From an uncultured Lachnospiraceae bacterium (GTDB taxonomy: Bacteria > Bacillota > Clostridia > Lachnospirales > Lachnospiraceae): 19,463 nt of DNA. Of the stretch, positions 7,115 through 13,773 are shown piece by piece; position 1 is the first letter of the stretch, and each line of letters opens with the position of its first letter. The DNA lies in contig CAKRNW010000033.1 in assembly GCA_934371505.1 (NCBI GenBank), positions 1 to 19,463 of the forward strand. Direction: 5' to 3'. A program made the translations under genes and the position numbers. The notes under the pieces are model-generated. The model had not been told where the DNA came from, searched no databases, and worked only from the letters and a program-made list of their open reading frames with translations.

Positions 7115-7132
7115 ATCGCGCCGGATTTTTTT
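7103..7132 (+). terminator. Intrinsic terminator of the CDF gene
   Basis: ATCCGGCG (7104-7111) pairs perfectly with CGCCGGAT (7119-7126), followed by T-tract 7126-7132. The TAG stop codon of the exporter (7112-7114) lies in the 7-nt loop, so the 5' arm is coding sequence. Confidence 0.92.
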
Positions 7133-7188
7133 CATTGCGAGGGATTTTTTCTCTCCTATGCAACGAAAACCCATGCAGCAAAAATGCT

Positions 7189-7232
7189 TTGCTATAGGAA
7201 AGTGTTTCCTTTTATGATAAAATAAAAGGAAA
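7189..7232 (+). promoter_or_regulatory. Promoter and possible operator of the GH25-NUDIX operon
   Basis: TTGCTA (7189-7194), an 18-nt spacer, TATGAT (7213-7218). An 11-bp perfect inverted repeat, TTTCCTTTTAT (7205-7215) and ATAAAAGGAAA (7222-7232), is centred on the -10 element. A second small dyad, AGCAAA/TTTGCT (7177-7193), overlaps the -35. A repressor bound at the 11-bp repeat would block the promoter; the repeat could also fold in RNA only if transcription began further upstream. Confidence 0.5.
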
Positions 7233-7259
7233 ATTCACCAACAGGAAATGAGGATAAAG

Positions 7260-8237
7260 ATGCAAAAGAAATATATAGGTGCAGTACTTTGCATGTTACA
7301 GATCGGAATGCTGACAGGATGCAGGCAGGCACCGAATACTCCGAAAAATACAGAACTGAGTAGGCAAGCGGCAGAGGAAAGAGTAGAAAGCGAAGAAAAT
7401 GCTCTGACAGACGAAACGGGCGTGAAGGAACCGACAGCTGACATTGCAGATACAGCGACAACACAGGAGACAGAGGAAATACCGCAAATCCTCCACTTTG
7501 TGGATGCATGGGGAGAGTGGCATGACTGTATCATTGATCCGGAAGTTCCGAAACATACTTATGATTGGAATGGTCTTGGCAGGGATGGAGAGTTGGTAAC
7601 CTATGAAAATGATTCCCGGTTCCGGGTGCGCTATGGAGTGGATGTATCAAAATATCAGGGGAAAATAGACTGGCAGAGAGTAAAGGAATCCGGAATTGAT
7701 TTTGCAATTGTACGGATCGGATACCGGGGATATGGCAGTGCCGGAAATTTAAAGGCAGATGATTATTATGTCAGAAATATTGAGGAAGCCAGAAAAACAG
7801 GAATAGATGTGGGTGTTTATTTTTTCTCCCAGGCAATCAATGAGGAAGAGGCAGCGGAAGAAGCTGATTTTGTTATCGGGCTCCTGGAGGGCTATGAACT
7901 GCAGCTTCCCGTCGTTTATGACCCGGAATTGATTCGTGATGATGTGGCGCGGACGGATGAGGTAACGGGAGAGCAGTTTACAGCCAATACCATTGCTTTT
8001 TGTGAAAGAATCAAGGCTGCAGGTTACCAGCCCATGATTTACAGTAATATGGTATGGGAATCAGAACTGTTTGATTTGAAACAGCTACAGGATTATCCCA
8101 TCTGGTATGCAGATTATGAACCGATTCCCCAGACTCCCTACAATTTTGTGATGTGGCAGTATACGGAGAAAGGGACTGTAGAGGGAATTAATGGAATTGT
8201 GGACCGAAATGTCTGGTTTGTGCCAACGGAGGAATAG
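7260..8237 (+). CDS. Surface lipoprotein with GH25 (lysozyme-like) muramidase domain
   Basis: GH25 enzymes cleave the beta-1,4 bond between MurNAc and GlcNAc in peptidoglycan. The 325-aa protein starts with a lipoprotein signal peptide whose lipobox is LTGC (Cys21), so it should be anchored on the outer face of the membrane. A Glu/Thr/Ala-rich linker (about 22-80) precedes the catalytic domain. Conserved residues are visible: GVDVSKYQG with D128, the DxE pair D221/E223 in VVYDPEL, SNMVWE, WYADYEP and FVMWQYTEKG. I chose the ATG at 7260, which has GAGG 6 nt upstream, over ATG 7248. The NUDIX gene follows after 3 nt. A role in wall turnover is likely; an antibacterial role cannot be told from sequence. 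Confidence 0.9.
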   Translation: MQKKYIGAVLCMLQIGMLTGCRQAPNTPKNTELSRQAAEERVESEENALTDETGVKEPTADIADTATTQETEEIPQILHFVDAWGEWHDCIIDPEVPKHTYDWNGLGRDGELVTYENDSRFRVRYGVDVSKYQGKIDWQRVKESGIDFAIVRIGYRGYGSAGNLKADDYYVRNIEEARKTGIDVGVYFFSQAINEEEAAEEADFVIGLLEGYELQLPVVYDPELIRDDVARTDEVTGEQFTANTIAFCERIKAAGYQPMIYSNMVWESELFDLKQLQDYPIWYADYEPIPQTPYNFVMWQYTEKGTVEGINGIVDRNVWFVPTEE

Positions 8238-8240
8238 AAA

Positions 8241-8711
8241 ATGAGGCAGAATATTACGACGCTTTGTTACATAGAAAAGGACGATTGCTATCTGATGTTA
8301 CACCGGGTAAAAAAAGCGGTGGATATCAACAAGGATAAATGGATTGGTATTGGTGGGCATCTGGAGGAAGGCGAGTCTCCGGAGGAATGTCTGGTGCGGG
8401 AAACGAGAGAGGAAACAGGGCTGGAACTGACGGATTACAGCCTTCGAGGCGTGATTACCTTTGTGACGGACAGCTATCCTACGGAATATATGTTTTTGTA
8501 TACGGCAGCGGGATTTTCCGGAACACTGCTATCCTGTGATGAAGGAGATTTGGAATGGGTGCCCATCAAGGAAGTGGAAAAGCTTCCCATCTGGGAAGGG
8601 GATAAAGTTTTTTTCCGGCTGCTGCGGGAGCAGGAGGAATTTTTCAGTCTGAAGCTTCGTTATGAGGGGGAAAAGTTAGTGGAGGCAAAATTAAACGGAC
8701 AACCTGTTTAG
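8241..8711 (+). CDS. NUDIX hydrolase (MutT-like)
   Basis: A 156-aa NUDIX protein. The Nudix box runs from G39 to L61 (GHLEEGESPEECLVRETREETGL) and satisfies G-x5-E-x7-RE-x2-EE-x-G. These cytoplasmic enzymes hydrolyse nucleoside diphosphates linked to another moiety; the 8-oxo-dGTP diphosphatase subgroup has this size and the WIGIGGHLEEGE context, but substrate cannot be fixed by sequence. GGAGG lies in the end of the GH25 gene, 9 nt before the ATG, and the intergenic gap is 3 nt, so the two are co-translated. Its TAG stop overlaps the TAA of the convergent lipoprotein gene by 3 bases within a hairpin loop. Confidence 0.92.
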   Translation: MRQNITTLCYIEKDDCYLMLHRVKKAVDINKDKWIGIGGHLEEGESPEECLVRETREETGLELTDYSLRGVITFVTDSYPTEYMFLYTAAGFSGTLLSCDEGDLEWVPIKEVEKLPIWEGDKVFFRLLREQEEFFSLKLRYEGEKLVEAKLNGQPV

Positions 8712-8720
8712 TTGTCCGTT
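8694..8720 (-). terminator. Hairpin at the NUDIX/lipoprotein convergent junction
   Basis: AACGGACAAC (8694-8703) pairs perfectly with GTTGTCCGTT (8711-8720) around the 7-nt loop 8704-8710. On the minus strand the hairpin is followed by TAATTTTG, a weak U-tract; on the plus strand no U-tract follows. It may terminate both transcripts but is better placed for the minus-strand gene. The minus-strand stop lies wholly in the loop; the plus-strand TAG spans the loop and the first base of the 3' arm. Confidence 0.6.
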
Positions 8721-9250
8721 GATTCTGTAGTTTCTTCAAAGTCTGGGAGAGAGGTTTTCGTGCCGGATTCCATAGTGACGGTTACCCCGTCGCCTTCCGG
8801 GGTTTCCCCGTGGAGAATCTGGATGATATACTGCAGACGCTTATTCACTCTGGCGTAATACTCACTGGCTGCCTCCGCCGTGTATTCATTGTAGGAACCA
8901 TTGCTGAACGCTTCGTGATAGAGTTCGTTGGCGGTGGTCATATTTTCATAGGCTTCATCGGCCAGCTTATCAATACTGGAGAACTGAGTGGGAGCAGTGA
9001 GCTCTGCCATACCGGATAATTCTGTCTCCAGAGAATCAAAGCAGGAAAGAAGATCATCGGTGGCAGTCTCAGATTCCGTGTCAATGGTATTCATGGTATC
9101 GTTGATGTCAGAAATGTTCTGGAAAACGGTATCCATCTGTGTGCGGTATGCTTTCAATTCTTCGGATTCCTGGGATCTTCCGCAGGAAGTAAGAATGATC
9201 GTTACAGCAAGAAAGAAAATTGTTGTGATAAATCTGGAAAAATGTCTCAA
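8708..9250 (-). CDS. Hypothetical lipoprotein of unknown function
   Basis: I do not recognise a family. The 180-aa protein has a signal peptide of about 22 residues with a lipobox LTSC (Cys23), so it is probably membrane-anchored outside the cell. The mature part is acidic, rich in Thr, Glu, Asp and Ser, and looks mostly helical (for example MDTVFQNISDINDTMNTI and the later YYARVNKRLQYIIQIL). The C-terminus is a Thr/Glu tail. The start codon is TTG at 9250, chosen because GGGAGG (9257-9262) lies 6 nt upstream and the signal peptide begins there. It is a single-gene unit between convergent NUDIX and divergent metH. Its leader contains a terminator-like hairpin. Confidence 0.8.
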   Translation of the reverse strand: MRHFSRFITTIFFLAVTIILTSCGRSQESEELKAYRTQMDTVFQNISDINDTMNTIDTESETATDDLLSCFDSLETELSGMAELTAPTQFSSIDKLADEAYENMTTANELYHEAFSNGSYNEYTAEAASEYYARVNKRLQYIIQILHGETPEGDGVTVTMESGTKTSLPDFEETTESTDN

Positions 9251-9264
9251 GGAAAACCTCCCAT

Positions 9265-9296
9265 AAAAAAGCAGTTCCGGGAATAACGGACACTGC
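9265..9296 (-). terminator. Terminator-like hairpin in the lipoprotein gene leader
   Basis: Read on the minus strand: GCAGT (9292-9296), one unpaired G, TCCG (9287-9290), 7-nt loop, CGGA (9276-9279), ACTGC (9271-9275), then T6 (9265-9270). It ends 2 nt before the GGGAGG ribosome site and lies only about 15 nt after the predicted transcription start. It would stop most transcripts unless something prevents folding. Confidence 0.65.
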
Positions 9297-9317
9297 CTGA
9301 TAACGATTGCCTAAAGT

Positions 9318-9346
9318 ATTGTACTATAATTGTGATAGGGTTGCAA
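9318..9346 (-). promoter_or_regulatory. Promoter of the lipoprotein gene
   Basis: On the minus strand TTGCAA (9341-9346), a 17-nt spacer and TACAAT (9318-9323). The -35 hexamer is the same six base pairs used by the metH promoter in the other direction. Confidence 0.6.
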
Positions 9347-9370
9347 GAAAAGGATACAAGATGATATAAT
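9341..9370 (+). promoter_or_regulatory. Promoter of metH
   Basis: TTGCAA (9341-9346), an 18-nt spacer and a perfect TATAAT (9365-9370). The leader of about 70 nt has one small hairpin, TGATTC (9382-9387)/GAATCA (9394-9399), and no SAM or cobalamin riboswitch that I can recognise. Confidence 0.65.
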
Positions 9371-9447
9371 TTCGATGCTATTGATTCTTACTTGAATCAT
9401 GAATGGAAAGATGTGATCTGATAGTTTACATAATATGGAGATGTTGG

Positions 9448-11922
9448 ATGAAAAAAGAAGAGTTTAAAGCGTTATGTCAAAATAAATTTGTAATGTTGGA
9501 CGGAGCTACCGGTTCTAATTTAATGCAAAAGGGGATGCCCATGGGTGTCTGCCCGGAGCAGTGGATCCTGGATCATCCGGAAGCAATTCTTGAGTTGCAG
9601 AGGGGCTATGTGGAGGCGGGAACCGATATTTTATATGCGCCAACCTTTACGGCAAATTCTCTCAAATTAAAGGAATATGGTCTGGAGAATAAGGCCAAGG
9701 AAATCAATCAGAAACTGATCAGATTGTCTAAGGAGGCGGCGGGAGACAAGGCGTTAGTAGCTGCGGATCTGACCATGACCGGAGTACAGCTTGCTCCCAT
9801 CGGACCTCTGGATTTCGAAGATCTGATTACGATTTACAAGGAACAGATTTCCTATGTAGTGGAAGCGGGGGCGGATCTGATTGTGGTGGAAACCATGATG
9901 AGTCTGCAGGAGACAAGAGCGGCGCTGATTGCTGCAAAGGAGACCTGTGACCTTCCGGTGATGTGTACTCTGACATTTGAAAAGGATGGAAAGACTCTGT
10001 ATGGTACCAATGCGGAAACGGCGGCTGTGACTCTGGCATCTCTGGGGGCTGACGCGGTGGGAGCAAACTGTTCCACAGGACCGGAACAGATGGCAGCGGT
10101 GGTGGAGGCCATGGCAAAGGTGACAGACCTTCCCATCATTGCAAAGCCCAATGCGGGTTTACCTTCCCTGGATGAGAACGGAAAAACGGTTTATCTGATG
10201 AAGCCCGACGAATTTGTGGAAGAATCAGAATTGTTGTTGCAGGCAGGTGCTGCTATTTTAGGCGGGTGCTGTGGAACAAATCCTGAATTTATAGAAAAGC
10301 TGACCCGTTCTCTTCGGGAGAAAGACTTTCATCAGTATCTGACGGCCCGGCTGGAAAAGCAGGAAAAGAAAATGCGGTATCTTTCCTCTGAGCGGAAAAC
10401 CTGGAAATTTGGACTGGATGACCAGTTTTTTGTTGTGGGTGAGCGCATCAATCCCACCGGAAAAAAGAAATTGCAGGCACAGCTTCGCGAGGGAAATTTT
10501 GAGATGGTTCGTGATTTTGCGGAGCAGCAGGAGCAGTGCGGAGCCAAAGTGCTTGATGTGAATATGGGAATGAGCGGAATTGATGAGAAGGCCACGCTTT
10601 TAAAAGCAGTGGAAGAGGTTACCATGGCAAGTTCCCTGCCGATTTCCATTGATTCCAGTTATGTTGAAGTGATTGAGGCGGCACTTCGCCGGTATCCGGG
10701 ACGTGCTCTTATTAACTCCATTTCCTACGAGCAGCATAAATTTCAGAATCTGCTGCCTATTGCACGGAAATACGGAGCCATGTTTATCCTGCTTCCTCTA
10801 TCCGATGAGGGACTGCCCAAGGATATGGAAGAGAAAATTTCCATTATTGAAAAGATTGCCTCCAGAGCTTATGAATTAGGATTTGCCAAAGAAGACATTG
10901 TGGTGGATGGTCTGGTTGCCACGGTAGGTGCCAACAAAATGGCGGCATTGGAGACCATGGAAACGATCCGATACTGTAAGGAAAACGGACTGGCAACCAT
11001 TTGCGGACTTTCCAATATATCTTTCGGATTACCGGAACGTACCTATGTGAACACCGCATTTCTCACCATGGCGATTCAGGCAGGTCTCACGATGGCCATT
11101 GCCAATCCCAATCAGGACATGCTGGTATGTGCAAAATTCGCTTCTGACTTATTATTGAACAAAAAAGAAGCAGATCTTGCCTATATTGAACATATGAACC
11201 GGCGAGCAGAGGAAAAGGAAGCAGCGGAGGGAAGTGGTTCCGGTGAGACGGTAGCCGCGACAACAAAGGAACAGGATAAAAATCCGGAGCTGACTGCCAT
11301 TTTCAATGCAGTGTTAAAGGGAAATCAATCGCAGGTGACAGAACTGACCAAAATTGCAGTGGATCGGGGTTATGAACCGAAAGAAATTCTGGACACCATT
11401 CTGATGCCTGCAATCAATAAAGTAGGAGAGCTGTTTGAAAAGGGAAAATATTTCCTGCCACAGTTAATCTCCAGTGCGGAAACCATGAAGACCTCCATTG
11501 AATATTTGGAGCCCATGCTGGTAAGCGGAGATACTACGGGACAGCTTCCTGTCGTGGTTATTGCCACGGTGGAGGGGGATATTCACGACATCGGAAAGAA
11601 TCTGGTGGCATTGATGTTAAAAAATTACGGTTTCAAAGTCATCGATTTAGGAAAGGATGTCTCGAAGGAAAAAATTGTGGAGGCAGCAAAAGAGCATCGT
11701 GCTCAGATTATCGGTCTCTCCGCTTTGATGACCACTACCATGCAGGAGATGCGCCATGTGATTGCGTACAAAAATGAGCAGGGACTTGAAAGTGTGAAGG
11801 TAATGGTTGGCGGCGCAGTGATTACCCAGGATTACGCAGATGAGATCGGGGCAGACGCATACTCCAGAGATGCTGCGGAGGCAGTCAAGGTAGCAAAATC
11901 ACTGCTTGGAATACAGCAGTAA
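9448..11922 (+). CDS. metH: B12-dependent methionine synthase lacking the reactivation domain
   Basis: Transfers a methyl group from methyltetrahydrofolate via cobalamin to homocysteine. Domains in order: homocysteine S-methyltransferase (about 1-300) with zinc ligands C208 (GANCS), C274 and C275 (GGCCG); pterin-binding domain (about 325-590) beginning GERINPTGKKK; cobalamin cap and binding domain (about 610-824) with the D711-x-H713-x2-G716 motif in DIHDIGKN. The protein stops at 824 aa, whereas full-length MetH is about 1,200 aa and ends in an AdoMet-binding reactivation domain; that domain is absent and not encoded elsewhere in this window. Start ATG 9448 has GGAG 7 nt upstream; an upstream in-frame ATG at 9403 adds 15 unlikely residues. 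The related alternative, a folate-independent methyltransferase, is excluded by the pterin domain. Confidence 0.93.
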   Translation: MKKEEFKALCQNKFVMLDGATGSNLMQKGMPMGVCPEQWILDHPEAILELQRGYVEAGTDILYAPTFTANSLKLKEYGLENKAKEINQKLIRLSKEAAGDKALVAADLTMTGVQLAPIGPLDFEDLITIYKEQISYVVEAGADLIVVETMMSLQETRAALIAAKETCDLPVMCTLTFEKDGKTLYGTNAETAAVTLASLGADAVGANCSTGPEQMAAVVEAMAKVTDLPIIAKPNAGLPSLDENGKTVYLMKPDEFVEESELLLQAGAAILGGCCGTNPEFIEKLTRSLREKDFHQYLTARLEKQEKKMRYLSSERKTWKFGLDDQFFVVGERINPTGKKKLQAQLREGNFEMVRDFAEQQEQCGAKVLDVNMGMSGIDEKATLLKAVEEVTMASSLPISIDSSYVEVIEAALRRYPGRALINSISYEQHKFQNLLPIARKYGAMFILLPLSDEGLPKDMEEKISIIEKIASRAYELGFAKEDIVVDGLVATVGANKMAALETMETIRYCKENGLATICGLSNISFGLPERTYVNTAFLTMAIQAGLTMAIANPNQDMLVCAKFASDLLLNKKEADLAYIEHMNRRAEEKEAAEGSGSGETVAATTKEQDKNPELTAIFNAVLKGNQSQVTELTKIAVDRGYEPKEILDTILMPAINKVGELFEKGKYFLPQLISSAETMKTSIEYLEPMLVSGDTTGQLPVVVIATVEGDIHDIGKNLVALMLKNYGFKVIDLGKDVSKEKIVEAAKEHRAQIIGLSALMTTTMQEMRHVIAYKNEQGLESVKVMVGGAVITQDYADEIGADAYSRDAAEAVKVAKSLLGIQQ

Positions 11923-11942
11923 AACATTTACTGTTTTACTGC
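11916..11942 (+). other. 11-bp hairpin over the metH stop codon
   Basis: GCAGTAAAACA (11916-11926) pairs perfectly with TGTTTTACTGC (11932-11942) around TTTAC. The metH TAA (11920-11922) is in the 5' arm. No T-tract follows, so it is not a classic terminator; it may protect the metH mRNA 3' end or be part of a longer 3' structure. Confidence 0.5.
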
Positions 11943-11965
11943 GTAAGAAAATGAGTCAAGGGTGA

Positions 11966-12005
11966 GCAGCCCGCTTTTGCAAAGCAAAACTTTAATTAGG
12001 GCTGC
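11966..12005 (+). other. Nested hairpin after metH
   Basis: Outer GCAGCCC (11966-11972) pairs with GGGCTGC (11999-12005). Inside, TTTTGC (11975-11980) pairs with GCAAAA (11984-11989) across AAA. The outer 3' arm is also the first part of the palindromic repeat, so the two structures may compete. The inner hairpin is followed by CTTTAATT, a poor U-tract. Confidence 0.45.
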
Positions 12006-12045
12006 GAATATTACGTACACAGATTGTCTGTGTACGTAATGTTGC
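11998..12045. repeat. Palindromic repeat between metH and ilvB
   Basis: ATTACGTACACAGA (12010-12023) and TCTGTGTACGTAAT (12027-12040) form a perfect 14-bp stem with loop TTG. The stem extends outward through T-G, A-T and A-T, then GC/GC past a bulged G. The left half, 11998-12032, matches 1541-1575 in the pta leader at 29 of 35 bases. It lies upstream of the ilvB promoter, so it is in the metH 3' region. No T-tract follows. A dispersed REP-like element is the simplest reading; a binding site is possible. Confidence 0.6.
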
Positions 12046-12068
12046 ATCGAAAATTAATGTTTCTCTCT

Positions 12069-12098
12069 TGCACTTTCACGCTTTACTATGCTAATATA
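12069..12098 (+). promoter_or_regulatory. Promoter of the ilvBNNC operon
   Basis: TTGCAC (12069-12074), an 18-nt spacer and TAATAT (12093-12098) with an extended -10 TGC. The leader would be only about 25 nt. No T-box (no AGGGTGGNACCGCG-type element) and no leader peptide are visible, so attenuation of the usual kind seems absent. Confidence 0.65.
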
Positions 12099-12130
12099 CA
12101 AGAGATGACTTCAGAAGGGAGCAAGGATCT

Positions 12131-13756
12131 ATGATTGGTGCAGACGCAATCGTTAAATGTCTGGAAGCAGAGGGGGTTACCGCGGTATTCGGGTATCCGG
12201 GAGTGGCAATCTGTCCTTTTTTCAATAGTATTTTAGAGTCTGATATCCGCACGATTCTCATTCGCACGGAACAGAATGCTGCCCATGCCGCCAGCGGAAT
12301 GGCGCGTATGACAGGCAAGCCGGGAGTGTGTGCCGTCACCAGCGGCCCTGGTGCCACCAATGTAATCACAGGCATTGCCACAGCTTTTGCAGATTCCATT
12401 CCTCTGGTATGCATCACCGGACAGGTCAACAGTGAACTGTTAGGTTCCGATGTATTTCAGGAGGCAGATATCACAGGAGCCGTGGAATCTTTTGTAAAAT
12501 ACAGCTATCTGGTAAAAAATGTTAATGAAATTCCCCGGATCTTCAAGGAGGCATTTTATATTGCCAATACAGGACGGAAGGGACCGGTGCTCATTGATAT
12601 TCCCATTGATATCCAGAATGCAGCAATTTCCAAATTTAAATACCCGGAAGAGGTGAGCATGCGCACCTACAAGCCTACAGTGCATGGTCACATTATGCAG
12701 ATTAAAAAGGTGATGAAGGAATTGCAGAAGGCAAAACGTCCCATTATCTGTGCAGGGGGCGGCGTGCTGTTAAGCAACGCAGAGCAGGAACTTCGTGCCT
12801 TTGCAGAGAAATACCAGATTCCTGTGGTATCTACCATGATGGGAATCGGTGTGATGCCTACAGAGCATCCTATGTATTACGGCATGGTGGGAAACAACGG
12901 CAAGCCCTATGCCAACCGTGGCATGAATGAGGCGGATCTGATTATTATGGTAGGTGCCCGTGTGGCAGACCGTGCCATCAGCCAGCCGGATCTGGTGATT
13001 GGTAATGCCGTATTGGTCCATATTGATGTGGATTCCGCGGAGATCGGAAAGAATGCAGTTCCTACCATTCCGTTGGTAGGCGATGCCAAACATATTTTTG
13101 AGGATATCGCAAAAGAAGATGTGAAACCGGAGGACTGTGAGCACCAGGCATGGATTGACACTATGAACAGCTACCGTGACACCATGGGCGTGAAACGCAA
13201 ACCCAACCCTGACTATGTGGATCCGGCAGCCTTTATCACCATGCTTTCCGAAAAAATGCAGGAAAATGGTGTCTATGTGGCTGATGTGGGACAGAACCAG
13301 ATCTGGTCCTGTGCTTATCATATTGTGCGGAAAGGCAGATTTATGACTTCCGGTGGCATGGGAACCATGGGGTATTCCATTCCGGCTGCGATGGGAGCAA
13401 AACTGGCAAGCCCTGACCGTCAGGTGATTGCAGTGTGCGGAGACGGATCTTTCCAGATGTCCATGATGGAACTTGCCACAATGCGCCAGCACAATATTCC
13501 GGTGAAAATTATTGTCCTGAAAAATAACTATCTGGGCATGGTGCGGGAGTACCAGCATTATACCTATAAAGACCATTATTCTGTGGTGGATTTAAGCGGC
13601 TCTCCCGATTTGGAGAAACTGGCGGGTGCCTACGGAATGCCTTTTATCCGGTTACAGACCAACGAGGGAATGGGAGAAGCCCTTGATGCTTTTCTGGCAA
13701 AGGATGAGTCCATGCTGATGGAATGTCTCATTGATCCCATGGATCTGGTGAAATAA
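12131..13756 (+). CDS. ilvB: Acetolactate (acetohydroxyacid) synthase large subunit
   Basis: ThDP- and FAD-dependent enzyme that condenses two pyruvates, or pyruvate and 2-ketobutyrate, in the first common step of valine, leucine and isoleucine synthesis. Visible: catalytic Glu47 in RTEQNAAHAA, SGPGATN, GSDVFQEADITG, GPVLIDIPIDIQ, the FAD-region VSTMMGIGVMP, and the ThDP motif GDG (437-439) to NN (465-466). Oddities: FGYPGV replaces the usual FGYPGG, ARVADR replaces ARFDDR, and the protein ends at MDLVK (541 aa), lacking the C-terminal tail of roughly 20-30 residues (VxPMVPPG type) that covers the active site in typical AHAS. The end looks genuine, as the ilvN ribosome site follows at once. 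The start has AAGGAT close upstream. The neighbouring ilvN genes and ilvC support a biosynthetic AHAS rather than another ThDP enzyme. Confidence 0.9.
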   Translation: MIGADAIVKCLEAEGVTAVFGYPGVAICPFFNSILESDIRTILIRTEQNAAHAASGMARMTGKPGVCAVTSGPGATNVITGIATAFADSIPLVCITGQVNSELLGSDVFQEADITGAVESFVKYSYLVKNVNEIPRIFKEAFYIANTGRKGPVLIDIPIDIQNAAISKFKYPEEVSMRTYKPTVHGHIMQIKKVMKELQKAKRPIICAGGGVLLSNAEQELRAFAEKYQIPVVSTMMGIGVMPTEHPMYYGMVGNNGKPYANRGMNEADLIIMVGARVADRAISQPDLVIGNAVLVHIDVDSAEIGKNAVPTIPLVGDAKHIFEDIAKEDVKPEDCEHQAWIDTMNSYRDTMGVKRKPNPDYVDPAAFITMLSEKMQENGVYVADVGQNQIWSCAYHIVRKGRFMTSGGMGTMGYSIPAAMGAKLASPDRQVIAVCGDGSFQMSMMELATMRQHNIPVKIIVLKNNYLGMVREYQHYTYKDHYSVVDLSGSPDLEKLAGAYGMPFIRLQTNEGMGEALDAFLAKDESMLMECLIDPMDLVK

Positions 13757-13773
13757 GAAAGGAGAAAGGTGCT

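Noticed and set aside
8238..9250. GH25 lysozyme, NUDIX and unknown lipoprotein as a new defence or toxin system.
   Set aside because: The lipoprotein gene is convergent with its own promoter. The GH25-NUDIX pair has no immunity-like partner or mobile context, so ordinary wall turnover and nucleotide housekeeping fit better.
9371..9447. SAM, cobalamin or SAH riboswitch before metH.
   Set aside because: The leader is about 70 nt with a single 6-bp hairpin and none of the conserved blocks of these aptamers.
11923..12130. Possible T-box or BCAA leader peptide before ilvB.
   Set aside because: No T-box core element and no short frame with a run of Val/Leu/Ile codons plus ribosome site; the predicted ilvB leader is only about 25 nt.
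12770..13576. Open frame of 268 codons on the minus strand, histidine-rich.
   Set aside because: It is exactly antisense to ilvB. It has no ribosome site or family resemblance, and its composition is what ilvB codons give when read backwards.
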